Positions 43,414-52,728 of a stretch of DNA of 64,000 bases are shown piece after piece. Made by a program: the position numbers and the translations under genes. Source of the DNA: Zavarzinella formosa DSM 19928. Lineage in GTDB: Bacteria > Planctomycetota > Planctomycetia > Gemmatales > Gemmataceae. The notes under the pieces are model-generated. The model was not told the DNA's origin and ran no database searches. It saw only the letters and a list, made by a program, of their open reading frames with translations. The stretch is taken from positions 572,930-636,929 of the forward strand of contig NZ_JH636439.1 of assembly GCF_000255705.1 (NCBI RefSeq), written 5' to 3'. Within the stretch, counting starts at the first letter, position 1; each line of letters opens with the position of its first letter.

Positions 43414-45714
43414 ATGTTCCGGGCCGCGTTGCTGATTCCCGTATTGTGTGCCGCCCCCGTCTTCGCCGACCAACTCTTCGGCACCGAACCGCTGACTGAA
43501 AAGGGAGACTTGGCCGCCAAGATGGTGGCGGGCATCGACAAGTATCTGATGCGGGAACTGGAAAAGGCCCAAGCCGAACAGGCAAGCAAACCCTTTCCCA
43601 AAGAGACGCGACTGCGGGAGATTTTAGGCATCAAAGAATGGCCGTCGGACATTCACGGTGAGGTGATCGTTCCTCTTGGAAAGCCTGCCGCACTCGGAGA
43701 AACAGACAAATACACAATCACGGCGGTGCGATGGCGGGTGATTCATGGCATCACAGGGGAAGGTCTCTGGCTCGAACCCAAGAAAGAAGCCGTTGCTCAA
43801 GTGGTGGCCATCCCGGATGCCGGTCAGACTCCGGAAGACATTTGCGGATTGACCGATGCGGTCTCGCCCGAGAAGCAATTCGCCCGGTTGCTCGTTGAAC
43901 AAAATATCCGCGTGATCGTGCCAACGTTAATTAGCCGTGAGACGACATTATCCAACAGCGATGCGGCCAAGCGTGTCACCACTCAACCGCATCGTGAGTT
44001 CCTGTATCGTATGGGCTATGAGATGGGTCGGCATTTGATCGGATATGAAGTCCAGCGGGCGATTGCTGCCGTTGATCTGTTGTATTCAAAGAAGAGCGAT
44101 CTACCGTGCGGGGTGATCGGCAACGGCGAAGGGGGTGTCATTGCCTTGTACCTTGCGGCATTGGATTCACGGTTTCAGACAGTGGCCAGCATTGGTTATG
44201 CCGGGCCGTTGCCTTCGATGTGGCAAGAACCAATCGATCGGAATGTATGGGCTGTTGTGAAGGAGTTTGGCCTCGCAGGTCTGGGCGAACTGATATATCC
44301 CAAATCGATCTGTATCGGTTACAATAATGATTTGATTATCAAGGGCCGTGTGCCGAACTCCGGGACCGGCCTCGGCACCACACCCGGCAATATTGTGCCA
44401 CTTTCAAAAGACCATTTTGCGAACGAATGGAAAGAACTCGAATCGCGTTACAATCGACTTGAAGGCAAAATCATCAAAGGAGCCAAGTTATCGCTTGTTG
44501 ATTGTGGTATGGCAGACCCCAAATCAACCGATCCGAAGATTGCGGAGAAAGGCATGCAATCGGTGATCGAGAATTTGATGCAAAGGATGGGCATTGCCCA
44601 AACATTTGTGGCACCCGGAAAACCTAATTTTCCGAAAAACGCAGCCCTCCGACACATGGAAGCAGAAGACCGTCAAAAACGTCTCTTCACCCAAATCCGC
44701 GATCATGTACAAGCCGAGTGGCGGGCGAGCGAACCGACACGCTGGGAACGGTTCGCCAATCTCGATTATAAGTCCCGGAATGGGTACGTCGCTTCCATTG
44801 AACCCGTGCGAAAATACTTTGACGAAGAAGTGATCGGCAAACTTCCGGCTCCGACGGAGAAGCCAAATCCCAAGGCCCGCGAGATTTATGACACGCCGAA
44901 ATGGAAGGGATACGAGGTCAAGCTTGACTTGTACTCGGATGTGTTCGCTTATGGGATTTTGTTGTTGCCGAAAGACATGAAGCCGCTCGAAAAACGGCCA
45001 GTGGTGGTGTGCCAGCACGGGTTGGAAGGACGGCCGACCGATGTGTGCGACCCGACCAAGAAAACACCGTATTACAACTCATTCGGGGCGCAACTGGCCG
45101 ATTTGGGGTACATCGTCTTCGCTCCGCAGAACCCGTACATCGGCCGGGATGATTTTCGGGTGTTGCAACGCAAGGCCAATCCGCTGAAATTATCTCTGTT
45201 CAGCTTCATCGTTCGGCAACACGAACGCATTCTGGACTGGCTGCCGACGATTCCGCATGTTGACGGCAACAACATCGGGTTCTATGGCCTGAGTTACGGC
45301 GGCAAAACGGCCGTGCGGGTGCCGGCCATTCTCACCAAGTACAAGTATTCAATTTGCTCCGGGGACTTTAACGAGTGGATTGGCAAGAACGTATCGATGC
45401 TGTATCCGAACAGTTACATGTTCACCGGCGAATACGAGATGTACGAATTTAACCTCGGCAAGACATTCAACTATGCGGAGATGGCTTATCTGATCGCACC
45501 CCGGCCGTTTATGGTCGAACGCGGGCATGACGATGGCGTCGGCTCGGACGAGATGGTTTCCTATGAGTACGCCAAGGTGCGTTATCATTACGCCAAACGA
45601 CTTGGCATCGGCGACCGCACCGAGATTGAATACTTCGTGGGAGGCCATGAAATCCGGGGCATCGGAACCTTTGAGTTCATCAAAAAGCACTCAGGCTGGC
45701 CGGCCACCAAATAA
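43414..45714 (+). CDS. Secreted protein with two alpha/beta-hydrolase domains
   Basis: The 766-residue product carries a signal peptide. The first half contains an alpha/beta-hydrolase elbow GNGEGG with neighbouring hydrophobic strands. The second half contains a canonical nucleophile elbow GFYGLSYGGKTAV, an oxyanion-region RPVVVCQHGLEGRP, and a late HEIRG histidine near the C-terminus. This second domain resembles acetyl xylan esterase/dienelactone hydrolase. The first domain's nucleophile is replaced by Glu in the elbow, so it is probably inactive or structural. The preceding 182-base gap shows no evident motif. Confidence 0.75.
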   Translation: MFRAALLIPVLCAAPVFADQLFGTEPLTEKGDLAAKMVAGIDKYLMRELEKAQAEQASKPFPKETRLREILGIKEWPSDIHGEVIVPLGKPAALGETDKYTITAVRWRVIHGITGEGLWLEPKKEAVAQVVAIPDAGQTPEDICGLTDAVSPEKQFARLLVEQNIRVIVPTLISRETTLSNSDAAKRVTTQPHREFLYRMGYEMGRHLIGYEVQRAIAAVDLLYSKKSDLPCGVIGNGEGGVIALYLAALDSRFQTVASIGYAGPLPSMWQEPIDRNVWAVVKEFGLAGLGELIYPKSICIGYNNDLIIKGRVPNSGTGLGTTPGNIVPLSKDHFANEWKELESRYNRLEGKIIKGAKLSLVDCGMADPKSTDPKIAEKGMQSVIENLMQRMGIAQTFVAPGKPNFPKNAALRHMEAEDRQKRLFTQIRDHVQAEWRASEPTRWERFANLDYKSRNGYVASIEPVRKYFDEEVIGKLPAPTEKPNPKAREIYDTPKWKGYEVKLDLYSDVFAYGILLLPKDMKPLEKRPVVVCQHGLEGRPTDVCDPTKKTPYYNSFGAQLADLGYIVFAPQNPYIGRDDFRVLQRKANPLKLSLFSFIVRQHERILDWLPTIPHVDGNNIGFYGLSYGGKTAVRVPAILTKYKYSICSGDFNEWIGKNVSMLYPNSYMFTGEYEMYEFNLGKTFNYAEMAYLIAPRPFMVERGHDDGVGSDEMVSYEYAKVRYHYAKRLGIGDRTEIEYFVGGHEIRGIGTFEFIKKHSGWPATK

Positions 45715-45731
45715 CGCAAGTCGGGAACTCT

Positions 45732-46574
45732 TCAGCCGATAGAAGCCCGCAAGCCCGATTCTGCATCGGGAAACTCAAACTCCGTGGCATAAGCGTCGCG
45801 GAGTTTTTTGTTGGAAATGCGGCGGTTCGTTTGGTCATGGGTTCCGGTCGTTTCACCGGGAACGGGCGGGTTGAATCGGGCTGGCGGAGCGTTCAGCAGG
45901 ATGGCCATCTGTGTGTAAAAATCCCGGCGGGTGACGGGGGTTCCATCTGAGACGTTGAAGATTTCGCCTTGTTGAGGGCGATCACTCACGTCTTCGACGA
46001 TGGCTGCCCCGTCGTGAACATGGATTAGGTTCAGCCACTTTTCGGGATCGGCAGTCAACGGTTCGTCGCGTTCGATGGCGGCCCGCCGGATCACCCGGCC
46101 GGGGCCGTAAATGCCCGCGAAGCGGAGGATTATGGCCTCTGGCTTTTTCGAGTGCAGCAGGTGTTCGCATTCCAGAAGCAATTTGCCGCTTTCTTCGATG
46201 GGTTGAGTGGCCGAGGCTTCGTCAACCCATTCGCCGTTCGTATGCCCATAGACGCTAGTGGAACTCACATAGATAAACGACTTGGTTGGTGGCAACCGTT
46301 CCAACAAGTTTGCCAGGCCAGTCAGATACACATCCCGCATGGTCTTCCCGGCCGTCCGGTCCATGCCCACGGCATATAGAACATGATCCGAAGCCGGAAG
46401 AACAAGACTCGCCGGTTCGGTGACATCTCCGATCACCGGAGTGATTCCCAGTGCCGCCAGTTCGGCCGGTTTGGACCGGGTGAGGGCGGAAATTTGAAAG
46501 CCTTTGGCGATCCATCGACGAGCAACCACTCGGCCAAGGTAACCGCAACCGATGATGAGGGCCGATTCGGGCAT
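45732..46574 (-). CDS. NAD(P)-dependent epimerase/dehydratase-like protein
   Basis: The ATG at 46574 gives 280 residues of an extended-SDR Rossmann protein. It has LIIGCGYLGRVVARR (glycine motif GxGxxG), SSTSVYGHTNG with the catalytic Ser/Tyr region, and a later RFAGIYGPGR motif found in sugar-nucleotide epimerases and YeeZ-like proteins. It is shorter than a GalE-type epimerase. The substrate is unknown. It lies five bases downstream of the histidine kinase gene, so the two are in one transcript. Confidence 0.8.
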   Translation of the reverse strand: MPESALIIGCGYLGRVVARRWIAKGFQISALTRSKPAELAALGITPVIGDVTEPASLVLPASDHVLYAVGMDRTAGKTMRDVYLTGLANLLERLPPTKSFIYVSSTSVYGHTNGEWVDEASATQPIEESGKLLLECEHLLHSKKPEAIILRFAGIYGPGRVIRRAAIERDEPLTADPEKWLNLIHVHDGAAIVEDVSDRPQQGEIFNVSDGTPVTRRDFYTQMAILLNAPPARFNPPVPGETTGTHDQTNRRISNKKLRDAYATEFEFPDAESGLRASIG

Positions 46575-46579
46575 GGTGG

Positions 46580-47263
46580 TCACGATTTCGGGAGAGGGAT
46601 GCAAAGGGTGAATTTGGTGCCGCGTCCCGGTTCGCTTTGAACGGTGAGATCGCCGCCGTGGGCTCGCAGGATCTTGCGGCTGGTGGCCAACCCCAAGCCG
46701 GTTCCGCCGGGTTTGGTGGTGTGGAAAGGCCGGAAGATTTTTGGCAATGTTTCCGCGCTGATGCCAGTGCCATTGTCAATGACATCGACGCAGGCGTTGT
46801 CCCCTTCCCGCCGGGTTTGCAACACGATTTCCCCCCCGTCGGGCATCGCTTGTTCCGCGTTCAGCAGGAGGTTTAAAAGAGCTTGTTTGATGAGTTCGCG
46901 ATCCATCGGAATCGGCGGCAGGTTGGGCGCGGGATAGGTGTTAATCTGAATGTTCGCCGCCCGTAGCGTGGGGCCGACGAAGTCGATCATTTCATCCAGC
47001 ACATCTGAGAGGTTCTCCGGTTGTCGGCGGATTTCCTGGGCTCGGGCGAACCTTAGAAAATCATTGGAGACATCCACCAGCTTCTGGGCTTGTTGCGTCA
47101 ACCGGTCAATTCGCTGTTTGGCCTTGCGCTCACGCGGCGTTTGAGGAGAGGCAAAGTCATCGGCCAGCAATTGCAGGTTCAGGTTAAACGTGCTGAGATG
47201 GTTTTTGATCTCATGGATAAATCCCCCGGCGAGTTCGGCGATGTCAGGGGGATTGTCAGTCAT
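46580..47263 (-). CDS. Sensor-domain-less histidine kinase
   Basis: Starting at the ATG at 47263 gives 227 residues. The H-box is AGGFIHEIKNHLSTF, the N-box LLNLLLNAEQAMPDGG, the G1 box DVIDNGTGIS and the lid/G2 PFHTTKPGGTGLGLA. The catalytic ATPase core is therefore intact and there is no N-terminal sensor or membrane segment. It is a soluble NtrB-like kinase that may be driven by a separate partner. No response regulator is found nearby. An upstream ATG at 47287 is an alternative but lacks a ribosome-binding site. The epimerase gene follows after five bases. Confidence 0.82.
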   Translation of the reverse strand: MTDNPPDIAELAGGFIHEIKNHLSTFNLNLQLLADDFASPQTPRERKAKQRIDRLTQQAQKLVDVSNDFLRFARAQEIRRQPENLSDVLDEMIDFVGPTLRAANIQINTYPAPNLPPIPMDRELIKQALLNLLLNAEQAMPDGGEIVLQTRREGDNACVDVIDNGTGISAETLPKIFRPFHTTKPGGTGLGLATSRKILRAHGGDLTVQSEPGRGTKFTLCIPLPKS

Positions 47264-47352
47264 GAGGTCGTTTCTCGCCGATGACATGGTTTTAAAACGA
47301 ATCGAGACTGTCGCGGCAAAAACTTGTTGACCGTGACAGTCATCTCGTCCTT

Positions 47353-48243
47353 TTACTTCTGAAACCGTTTCCAAGCCAAGCCGGGTGCATCCACGCGGAA
47401 ACTCACCAAGCGTTGCTTGGCCACTTCGGTCACATAGATCGTCTTGCCGTCCGGGCCGCCGAAGCAAAGGTTGCTCGGCATCGCGCCCAGCACGTCGTAT
47501 TCCTTCAAAACTTCGCCTTTCGGAGATAGCTTCACCACAGTGCCCTTGCCGTGCCGGGTGATGTAGAGGTTGCCTTCAACATCGATCCGCATCCCGTCGA
47601 AACCGAAATCGTCAAATTTCTTCAGCAACCGTTTGTTCTCGATCAGGCCGTCCTTGGTCACGTCGAAGGCCCAGACATTGCGCTGTTCGCTCTCGTTCAC
47701 GTACAAGATTTTGCCGTCCGGGCTGAGGTCGATGCCGTTGGTGGTGCCCATCTTTTCGGCGATGAGGGTGGTCTTGCCGTCTGTGCCGATCTTCCAAAGC
47801 TGGCCCGTCTTTTTCTCCCAATTCGGGTCGCTGGCGTAGAGCGTGCCGTCGGCGGCGATGGCGAGGTCGTTCGGCTGGTTCATTTTTGGTTCATGGGCAA
47901 ACACCGTGATCTTCTTTGTCGCCGGGTCGATTTTCAACACATTGTGTTCCACATAATCGGCCACGTACATCATGCCGGCTTTGTCAAACACGATGCCGTT
48001 GCCGGTGCTTTTGTTCGGCAGCTTCACCCAAACCTCGGCTTTGCCGTCGGGCGTCACCTTGCCGATGGTCTGTTGTTCGGCGAAATTCACGACGAACACA
48101 TTCCCGGCCGCATCACAACCGGGCCCCTCGATACCCGGCGTGAAACCCTTTTCCGCGGTAAAGGGGGTGGCCTTGGGAAGCGGCTCAGCCGCGGTTGCCC
48201 ACGCAAGGCTGAGGAAACATGCTAAAGTGGCGAATAGCTTCAT
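47353..48243 (-). CDS. Secreted SMP-30/gluconolactonase-like propeller
   Basis: This 296-residue protein starts with a signal peptide ending at about AAEP (residue 20). It folds as a six-bladed beta-propeller of the SMP-30/gluconolactonase type, with repeated DGT/DGK-containing blades such as GNGIVFDKAGMMYVADY, NDLAIAADGTLYASD and NGIDLSPDGKILYVNES. These contain the Asn/Asp residues that would bind a divalent metal. The true substrate is unknown. Its divergent neighbour is the beta-helix gene, and the 156-base shared promoter region contains a perfect dyad. Confidence 0.82.
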   Translation of the reverse strand: MKLFATLACFLSLAWATAAEPLPKATPFTAEKGFTPGIEGPGCDAAGNVFVVNFAEQQTIGKVTPDGKAEVWVKLPNKSTGNGIVFDKAGMMYVADYVEHNVLKIDPATKKITVFAHEPKMNQPNDLAIAADGTLYASDPNWEKKTGQLWKIGTDGKTTLIAEKMGTTNGIDLSPDGKILYVNESEQRNVWAFDVTKDGLIENKRLLKKFDDFGFDGMRIDVEGNLYITRHGKGTVVKLSPKGEVLKEYDVLGAMPSNLCFGGPDGKTIYVTEVAKQRLVSFRVDAPGLAWKRFQK

Positions 48244-48288
48244 CTGGCATCCTTTTTATCGTTGCACAAGATTTGGCGAACTTGGGCA

Positions 48289-48314
48289 ACCCGATCCGGT
48301 CGTTCGGATCGGGT
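48289..48314. promoter_or_regulatory. Perfect inverted repeat between divergent SMP-30 and beta-helix genes
   Basis: ACCCGATCCG (48289-48298) and CGGATCGGGT (48305-48314) are perfectly complementary with a 6-base loop. Located in a divergent intergenic region, it is more likely an operator or a leader hairpin than a terminator. Confidence 0.5.
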
Positions 48315-48399
48315 CTTTGGAAGATTCCGGCCGCGTTTGGCGGTTTGGCTCAGGTTTGCCGGTCGTGCGGATGATAATCTTTCTAACGGTTCGTGACAC

Positions 48400-49836
48400 A
48401 TGGCCAACCCGAAACAACAGAATCGACCTGCCTTGGGTGTTCATCTTCTGGAATCGCGAGACTGCCCGGCGGTGTTTAACATCGCCAACGGGGACGTGGC
48501 TGCGCTCAACGCCGCCATCGTCGCATCCAACGCCAATTCTGTTGACGACACAATCAACTTGGCCGCAGGGGGCCGATACACGTTAACGGCCGAGGCGGGC
48601 GTTGAATCCGGGGATGGTCTCGCCATAATCACGGCCGACAACCGATCCTCCGGGGGACCGGCCAAAATTACGATCAACGGCAAAGGGGCAACGATTGAGC
48701 GGCAGAGCGGGGCTGAAACGGCCTTTCGCCTCATGGAAGTGGAAGCCGGAGCTTTTCTCTTCATCAATGACGTGACCATGCAAAACGGAAAGACCGGCGA
48801 GGACCAGAGCGGCGGGGCCATTTTGGTTGGCGGGGGCGTCGATATCCGCAATTCGTTGTTTGTGAACAATTCGGCGGCGGACGGCGGCGGGGCCATCGCC
48901 TTTGATGACGAATCGAACACTAGTTTCTTGTGGAACAGTACGTTTACCGGCAATTCCAACACGAACACCGATGATTCAGGAGGCGGCGGGGCGATCTTTG
49001 TCTCGGATGTTTCAAGAAAAGTGACCATCACCAACTGCACAATTGCATTCAACTCGAACACGGCTAATGTTGAAAACGGAGAATTACTATTTTATGGCGG
49101 CGGGTTGCGGTCGAATAACAACGCAGAACTGGTGAATTCGATCCTTTCGGACAACACGGACTCGGATGCTCCGAACGATCTGGCCTTCGACATTGAAGGA
49201 ACTTTTGAAGCCCGCAACAGCATCATCCGCGAGTACGGTCAGGGCACCCAGGACGAGATTAACATTGCCGGGCCGAACAACCTGTTGGACACGGCCGCTG
49301 ACACCAACAATCCCCAACTGCGGACGCTGGCGAACAACGGTGGCCAGTCGGCCACTCTGTCGCTAAAGAGCAACAGCGCGGCGATCAACGCCGGGGACAA
49401 TTTCTTTTCGCCCCCCTCGACTTTTGACCAACGGGGCAAGGGTTTTGCCCGCCGGGTGGGCGGCCACATTGACATCGGGGCCTACGAATTCAAGGCGAAC
49501 ACGCGAGTGACGCTGACCAGTTCTGCCAATCCGTCTGCCCTCGGGCGATTGGTGACGTTCACGGCCACGGTGATTCCGGATGCCAGCCAGCGAACGGGAA
49601 TCGTGAACCCCTTGGAAAAATCGCTGAGCGGAACGTTCACGTTCACCATTGACGGCCACGTCGTCGCCAAAGTGGCGACAGATGCGAAGGGGCATGCCAA
49701 ATTCTCGATTTCCACACTGGCCCGAGGATCGCATTCCGTGGTGGCTACGTTTGCCCCGGACGCGGAATCTTTGGACCCTGGTGCGGCCTCGTTGATCCAA
49801 GTGGTTGGCAAGGTTTCTCGACGATATGATCGGTGA
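48400..49836 (+). CDS. Surface beta-helix protein with planctomycete LESRDCPA leader
   Basis: This 478-residue protein begins with a short Lys/Gln-rich stretch and HLLESRDCPAVF, a leader type seen in planctomycete surface proteins (LExRxxPA). A right-handed parallel beta-helix follows (about 50-350), with repeated GGGAI and NCTIAFNSN turns, and ends in the choice-of-anchor-type motif GHIDIGAYEFKANTRV. The last 110 residues look like an Ig-like (Big_3-type) domain with TFTATVIPD and SVVATFAPDAESLDP. A surface adhesin or polysaccharide-binding role is inferred. The BBP7 gene follows. Confidence 0.75.
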   Translation: MANPKQQNRPALGVHLLESRDCPAVFNIANGDVAALNAAIVASNANSVDDTINLAAGGRYTLTAEAGVESGDGLAIITADNRSSGGPAKITINGKGATIERQSGAETAFRLMEVEAGAFLFINDVTMQNGKTGEDQSGGAILVGGGVDIRNSLFVNNSAADGGGAIAFDDESNTSFLWNSTFTGNSNTNTDDSGGGGAIFVSDVSRKVTITNCTIAFNSNTANVENGELLFYGGGLRSNNNAELVNSILSDNTDSDAPNDLAFDIEGTFEARNSIIREYGQGTQDEINIAGPNNLLDTAADTNNPQLRTLANNGGQSATLSLKSNSAAINAGDNFFSPPSTFDQRGKGFARRVGGHIDIGAYEFKANTRVTLTSSANPSALGRLVTFTATVIPDASQRTGIVNPLEKSLSGTFTFTIDGHVVAKVATDAKGHAKFSISTLARGSHSVVATFAPDAESLDPGAASLIQVVGKVSRRYDR

Positions 49837-49873
49837 CGGTTTGGTTTCTCGACACGGATGTCGGAGTTTTATC

Positions 49874-51259
49874 ATGAATCCAAGGATGTTGGCTCTGGTG
49901 TTGGCGGTCGGCGTCGGCTCGGCGTCGGCCGGTGATCCCGAACCGAAACCGAAAGACGCCAAGCCGGAAACGATCCCGGCCAAACAACCCGATGCCGTTC
50001 CTGCACCCAAGCCTATCCTGCCGGATGTTGACAAGTTGGGTGCCGTTTCCGACCCCATCAAGAAGGTGGAATCGTCAGCGGACAAAATTCTACCGGAAAC
50101 ACCGCTCCCGATTGTCACCCTCCGGAATGACGTCGGCGGGCCGACATGGTGGGTGGCCGCTGATTATTTGATGTGGTGGACCAAGGGGATGCCCGTCAAT
50201 TCACCATACGTCACCACCGGCTCCCAATCAGACCCTTTTGCCGGGTCGCTCGACCGCCCCTCCACCCGGGTTCTGTACGGGGACAAGTCCATCGACTTCG
50301 GCGTCCGTTCTGGCCTTCGCCTTCAGACAGGGATGTGGTTCGACAATGAGGCCACATTTGGCGCCGAACTTGTCGGGTTTATGCTGGAACAAGGGGGCGA
50401 AACCGCGACTTTTAGCGGCGGCAGCAACGGGCAACCGTTCTTTGGCATTCCCTTCGTGAACGCCCGCACCGGGCAGCCGAACATCTATTTTGTTTCGCAG
50501 AATTTCAACGACCCGGCCGTTTCCGCCTCGTTGACCGGGGCTTTGGACATCAGCACCAAATCGCGGTTTTGGGCTTATGAAATCAACGGGTTGGTGAATC
50601 TGTATCGCTCGTCGGATTCATGGGTTGTCGGTCTCATGGGCTTCCGGTCGATGGGGTTGGATGAATCCATCCGGTTCACGGAATCACTACGGTCGTTGAT
50701 CCCCGGCGGGAGCGTCACTTTCGGCGGGGCAACCGTCGATCCTTCCCAAAGCGTCGGCACCATTGATGATTTCAAGACCACCAACCGCTTTTATGGCCCC
50801 CAAGTCGGCACCCGAGTGGGAACCATCCTTGGTGGCTTTTTCATGAGTGCTTATGCGTCCGTGGCGCTGGGGGTGAATGAACAGGAACGCAATATCGATG
50901 GGAGTACCCTGCTGATGTCTGGCGGCCGGACTTTGGCCACATTGCCGGGCGGCGTGTTTGCCGTGTCGTCAAATATTGGCCGGACGAGTCAGAGTGATTT
51001 CTCCGTGGTTCCCGAAGCGGGTTTGAGTCTCGGGTATCAGTTCACGCCGTGGCTGAGTGCCCGATTCGGGTACAACTTCGTCTACTGGAACAACGTGCAA
51101 CGGGCGACGCAACAAGTGGACGCGACCATCAATCCCGGCCTCGTCCCCTCGGATGTCTCCTACGGAACTCCCGGCGGGCCGAACCGCCCCGGTGCCATCG
51201 TGCGAACGAGCGACTTCTGGGCGCAGGGGATCAATTTCGGGATTGAGATCAAACGCTGA
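49874..51259 (+). CDS. BBP7-type outer membrane beta-barrel protein
   Basis: The ATG at 49874 gives 461 residues with a signal peptide (ending ASAGD). A Lys/Pro-rich linker follows (EPKPKDAKPETIPAKQPDAVPAP within about 25-60), then the BBP7 hallmark WWVAADYLMWWTKGMPVNSPYVTTG. The remainder shows alternating aromatic and polar residues typical of outer-membrane strands, with C-terminal FWAQGINFGIEIKR. BBP7 proteins are barrels restricted mainly to planctomycetes. Permeability or binding specificity is unknown. It lies 37 bases after the beta-helix gene and is likely co-expressed. Confidence 0.85.
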   Translation: MNPRMLALVLAVGVGSASAGDPEPKPKDAKPETIPAKQPDAVPAPKPILPDVDKLGAVSDPIKKVESSADKILPETPLPIVTLRNDVGGPTWWVAADYLMWWTKGMPVNSPYVTTGSQSDPFAGSLDRPSTRVLYGDKSIDFGVRSGLRLQTGMWFDNEATFGAELVGFMLEQGGETATFSGGSNGQPFFGIPFVNARTGQPNIYFVSQNFNDPAVSASLTGALDISTKSRFWAYEINGLVNLYRSSDSWVVGLMGFRSMGLDESIRFTESLRSLIPGGSVTFGGATVDPSQSVGTIDDFKTTNRFYGPQVGTRVGTILGGFFMSAYASVALGVNEQERNIDGSTLLMSGGRTLATLPGGVFAVSSNIGRTSQSDFSVVPEAGLSLGYQFTPWLSARFGYNFVYWNNVQRATQQVDATINPGLVPSDVSYGTPGGPNRPGAIVRTSDFWAQGINFGIEIKR

Positions 51260-51294
51260 ACACGAACGGGCCAATTCCGGTAAAAATCTTCCGG

Positions 51295-52143
51295 TTAATC
51301 CCAAATTCGCAACCGCTCGAACAGTCCCGCCGGGAGGCGGGCTTTCGCCCATTCGCGGAATTGCCCTGGTTCGTCGCGGGTGGTCAAATGGGCCGCGATG
51401 ATCAATTCGTTTTGGAAGCGTTCGGCCTGTTCAACAAAATCGTCCAGATGGGTGTGGCCGAAGGCCCGAATCCGATCCCGCGAGTGTTCCTCGCGGGCAA
51501 AGCTCATTTCTGTCATTAAAATTTGGGATGCGAACACGGCCGGTTCGCTGTCCCAGCCGGCGGCACTGGTATCCCCCGTGTGGCAAAGCAAAGGGATGGT
51601 CACTTCGGACGTCAATTCCACTCCCGAGTTCTTGGCCATTTGAAATCCCACCGGGCCAAACTTGGCGAATTGCGGCTTCAGTTTTCGCCGGCGTTCCCAC
51701 ACCACATAGCCACGAGACGGAACGGTGTGTTCCGTGGCGAAGGCGGTCACGAATTGTTTGTCATTCAAGTTGAATGTGTCGCCGGGGGCCATGCCCGTCA
51801 GCGTGCATTCTTGCGGGCCTTTGTCCAGCCGTTGCCAGCAATCGAGCATTGCCCGGATGTCGTCCCGCACCTCGGCGGGGACCACAATCGTCGGTTTCGG
51901 AAGTTTCATCATCGCCCGCCGGGCGAGGAACACCGGCAGGGCGGCCAGATGATCGAGATGGGCGTGGGTGATGAAGATGGTTGAAGTGTGCAGAAAATCC
52001 CATGCGGCCACCCCGAGATCGAATCCGATCTTGAGTTCGGGGATTCGCCAATAACTTTGTACCCCGGCGCGTGACCAGCCTTCGATGGTCAACTGGCCGT
52101 GCCGCATCCGGTGGTATGGGGCGTTTGGCAATGTCTCGGGCAT
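51295..52143 (-). CDS. Metallo-beta-lactamase-fold hydrolase (RNase Z-like)
   Basis: This 282-residue protein has the MBL zinc motif [11 protein letters not shown] near residues 78-88, a further HTGDTS metal segment, and a late FGHTHLDDF histidine. The arrangement resembles RNase Z and related exonuclease/phosphodiesterase proteins, but the flexible exosite arm of a true RNase Z is not clear, so the substrate is left open. No signal peptide. It converges with the BBP7 gene and is divergent from purE. Confidence 0.75.
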   Translation of the reverse strand: MPETLPNAPYHRMRHGQLTIEGWSRAGVQSYWRIPELKIGFDLGVAAWDFLHTSTIFITHAHLDHLAALPVFLARRAMMKLPKPTIVVPAEVRDDIRAMLDCWQRLDKGPQECTLTGMAPGDTFNLNDKQFVTAFATEHTVPSRGYVVWERRRKLKPQFAKFGPVGFQMAKNSGVELTSEVTIPLLCHTGDTSAAGWDSEPAVFASQILMTEMSFAREEHSRDRIRAFGHTHLDDFVEQAERFQNELIIAAHLTTRDEPGQFREWAKARLPAGLFERLRIWD

Positions 52144-52218
52144 GGTTCACACCGGGGTGGGTGGTTTGGGCTGTTCGGTGCGAGTATATCAACGACAGGC
52201 ATCAACGAGGGGTGGTTC

Positions 52219-52707
52219 ATGCAACCGCTGGTCGGCATTATCATGGGGTCGAAGTCCGATTGGGCTACCCTGTCCCACACGGCCGAAATGTTGGAAAAGC
52301 TTGGTGTTCCCCACGAGGTGCGGGTTGTTTCGGCCCATCGGACGCCAGATTTGTTGTTTGAATATGCGGACACCGCCGAGCTACGCGGGATCGAAGTCAT
52401 CATTGCCGGGGCTGGGGGGGCCGCCCATTTGCCGGGGATGGCCGCCGCCAAAACCGCCTTGCCGGTGCTGGGTGTTCCGGTGGAATCGGCTGTTCTGCGC
52501 GGGGTTGATTCACTTCTCTCCATCGTCCAAATGCCGGCGGGCATTCCGGTGGGAACGCTGGCCATCGGCAAGGCCGGTGCCATCAACGCCGCCCTGTTGG
52601 CGACGACGATCATCGGCGGGAAGCACCCGAAGTTTCGGGCCGCCGTCCACGAATATCGCATCGCCCAAACCAAGGCTGTGCTGGATGCCTCCGACCCTCG
52701 AAACTAA
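52219..52707 (+). CDS. purE: N5-carboxyaminoimidazole ribonucleotide mutase PurE
   Basis: This 162-residue class I PurE catalyses conversion of N5-CAIR to CAIR in purine synthesis. [13 protein letters not shown] at the N-terminus, [11 protein letters not shown] (catalytic histidine region) and the [14 protein letters not shown] loop are the family signature. The ATG at 52219 is chosen over the longer frame, which contains no PurE similarity. purK follows after 21 bases, giving the common purEK operon. Confidence 0.95.
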   Translation: MQPLVGIIMGSKSDWATLSHTAEMLEKLGVPHEVRVVSAHRTPDLLFEYADTAELRGIEVIIAGAGGAAHLPGMAAAKTALPVLGVPVESAVLRGVDSLLSIVQMPAGIPVGTLAIGKAGAINAALLATTIIGGKHPKFRAAVHEYRIAQTKAVLDASDPRN

Positions 52708-52728
52708 TCTCACCCGGAAAATATCCCC

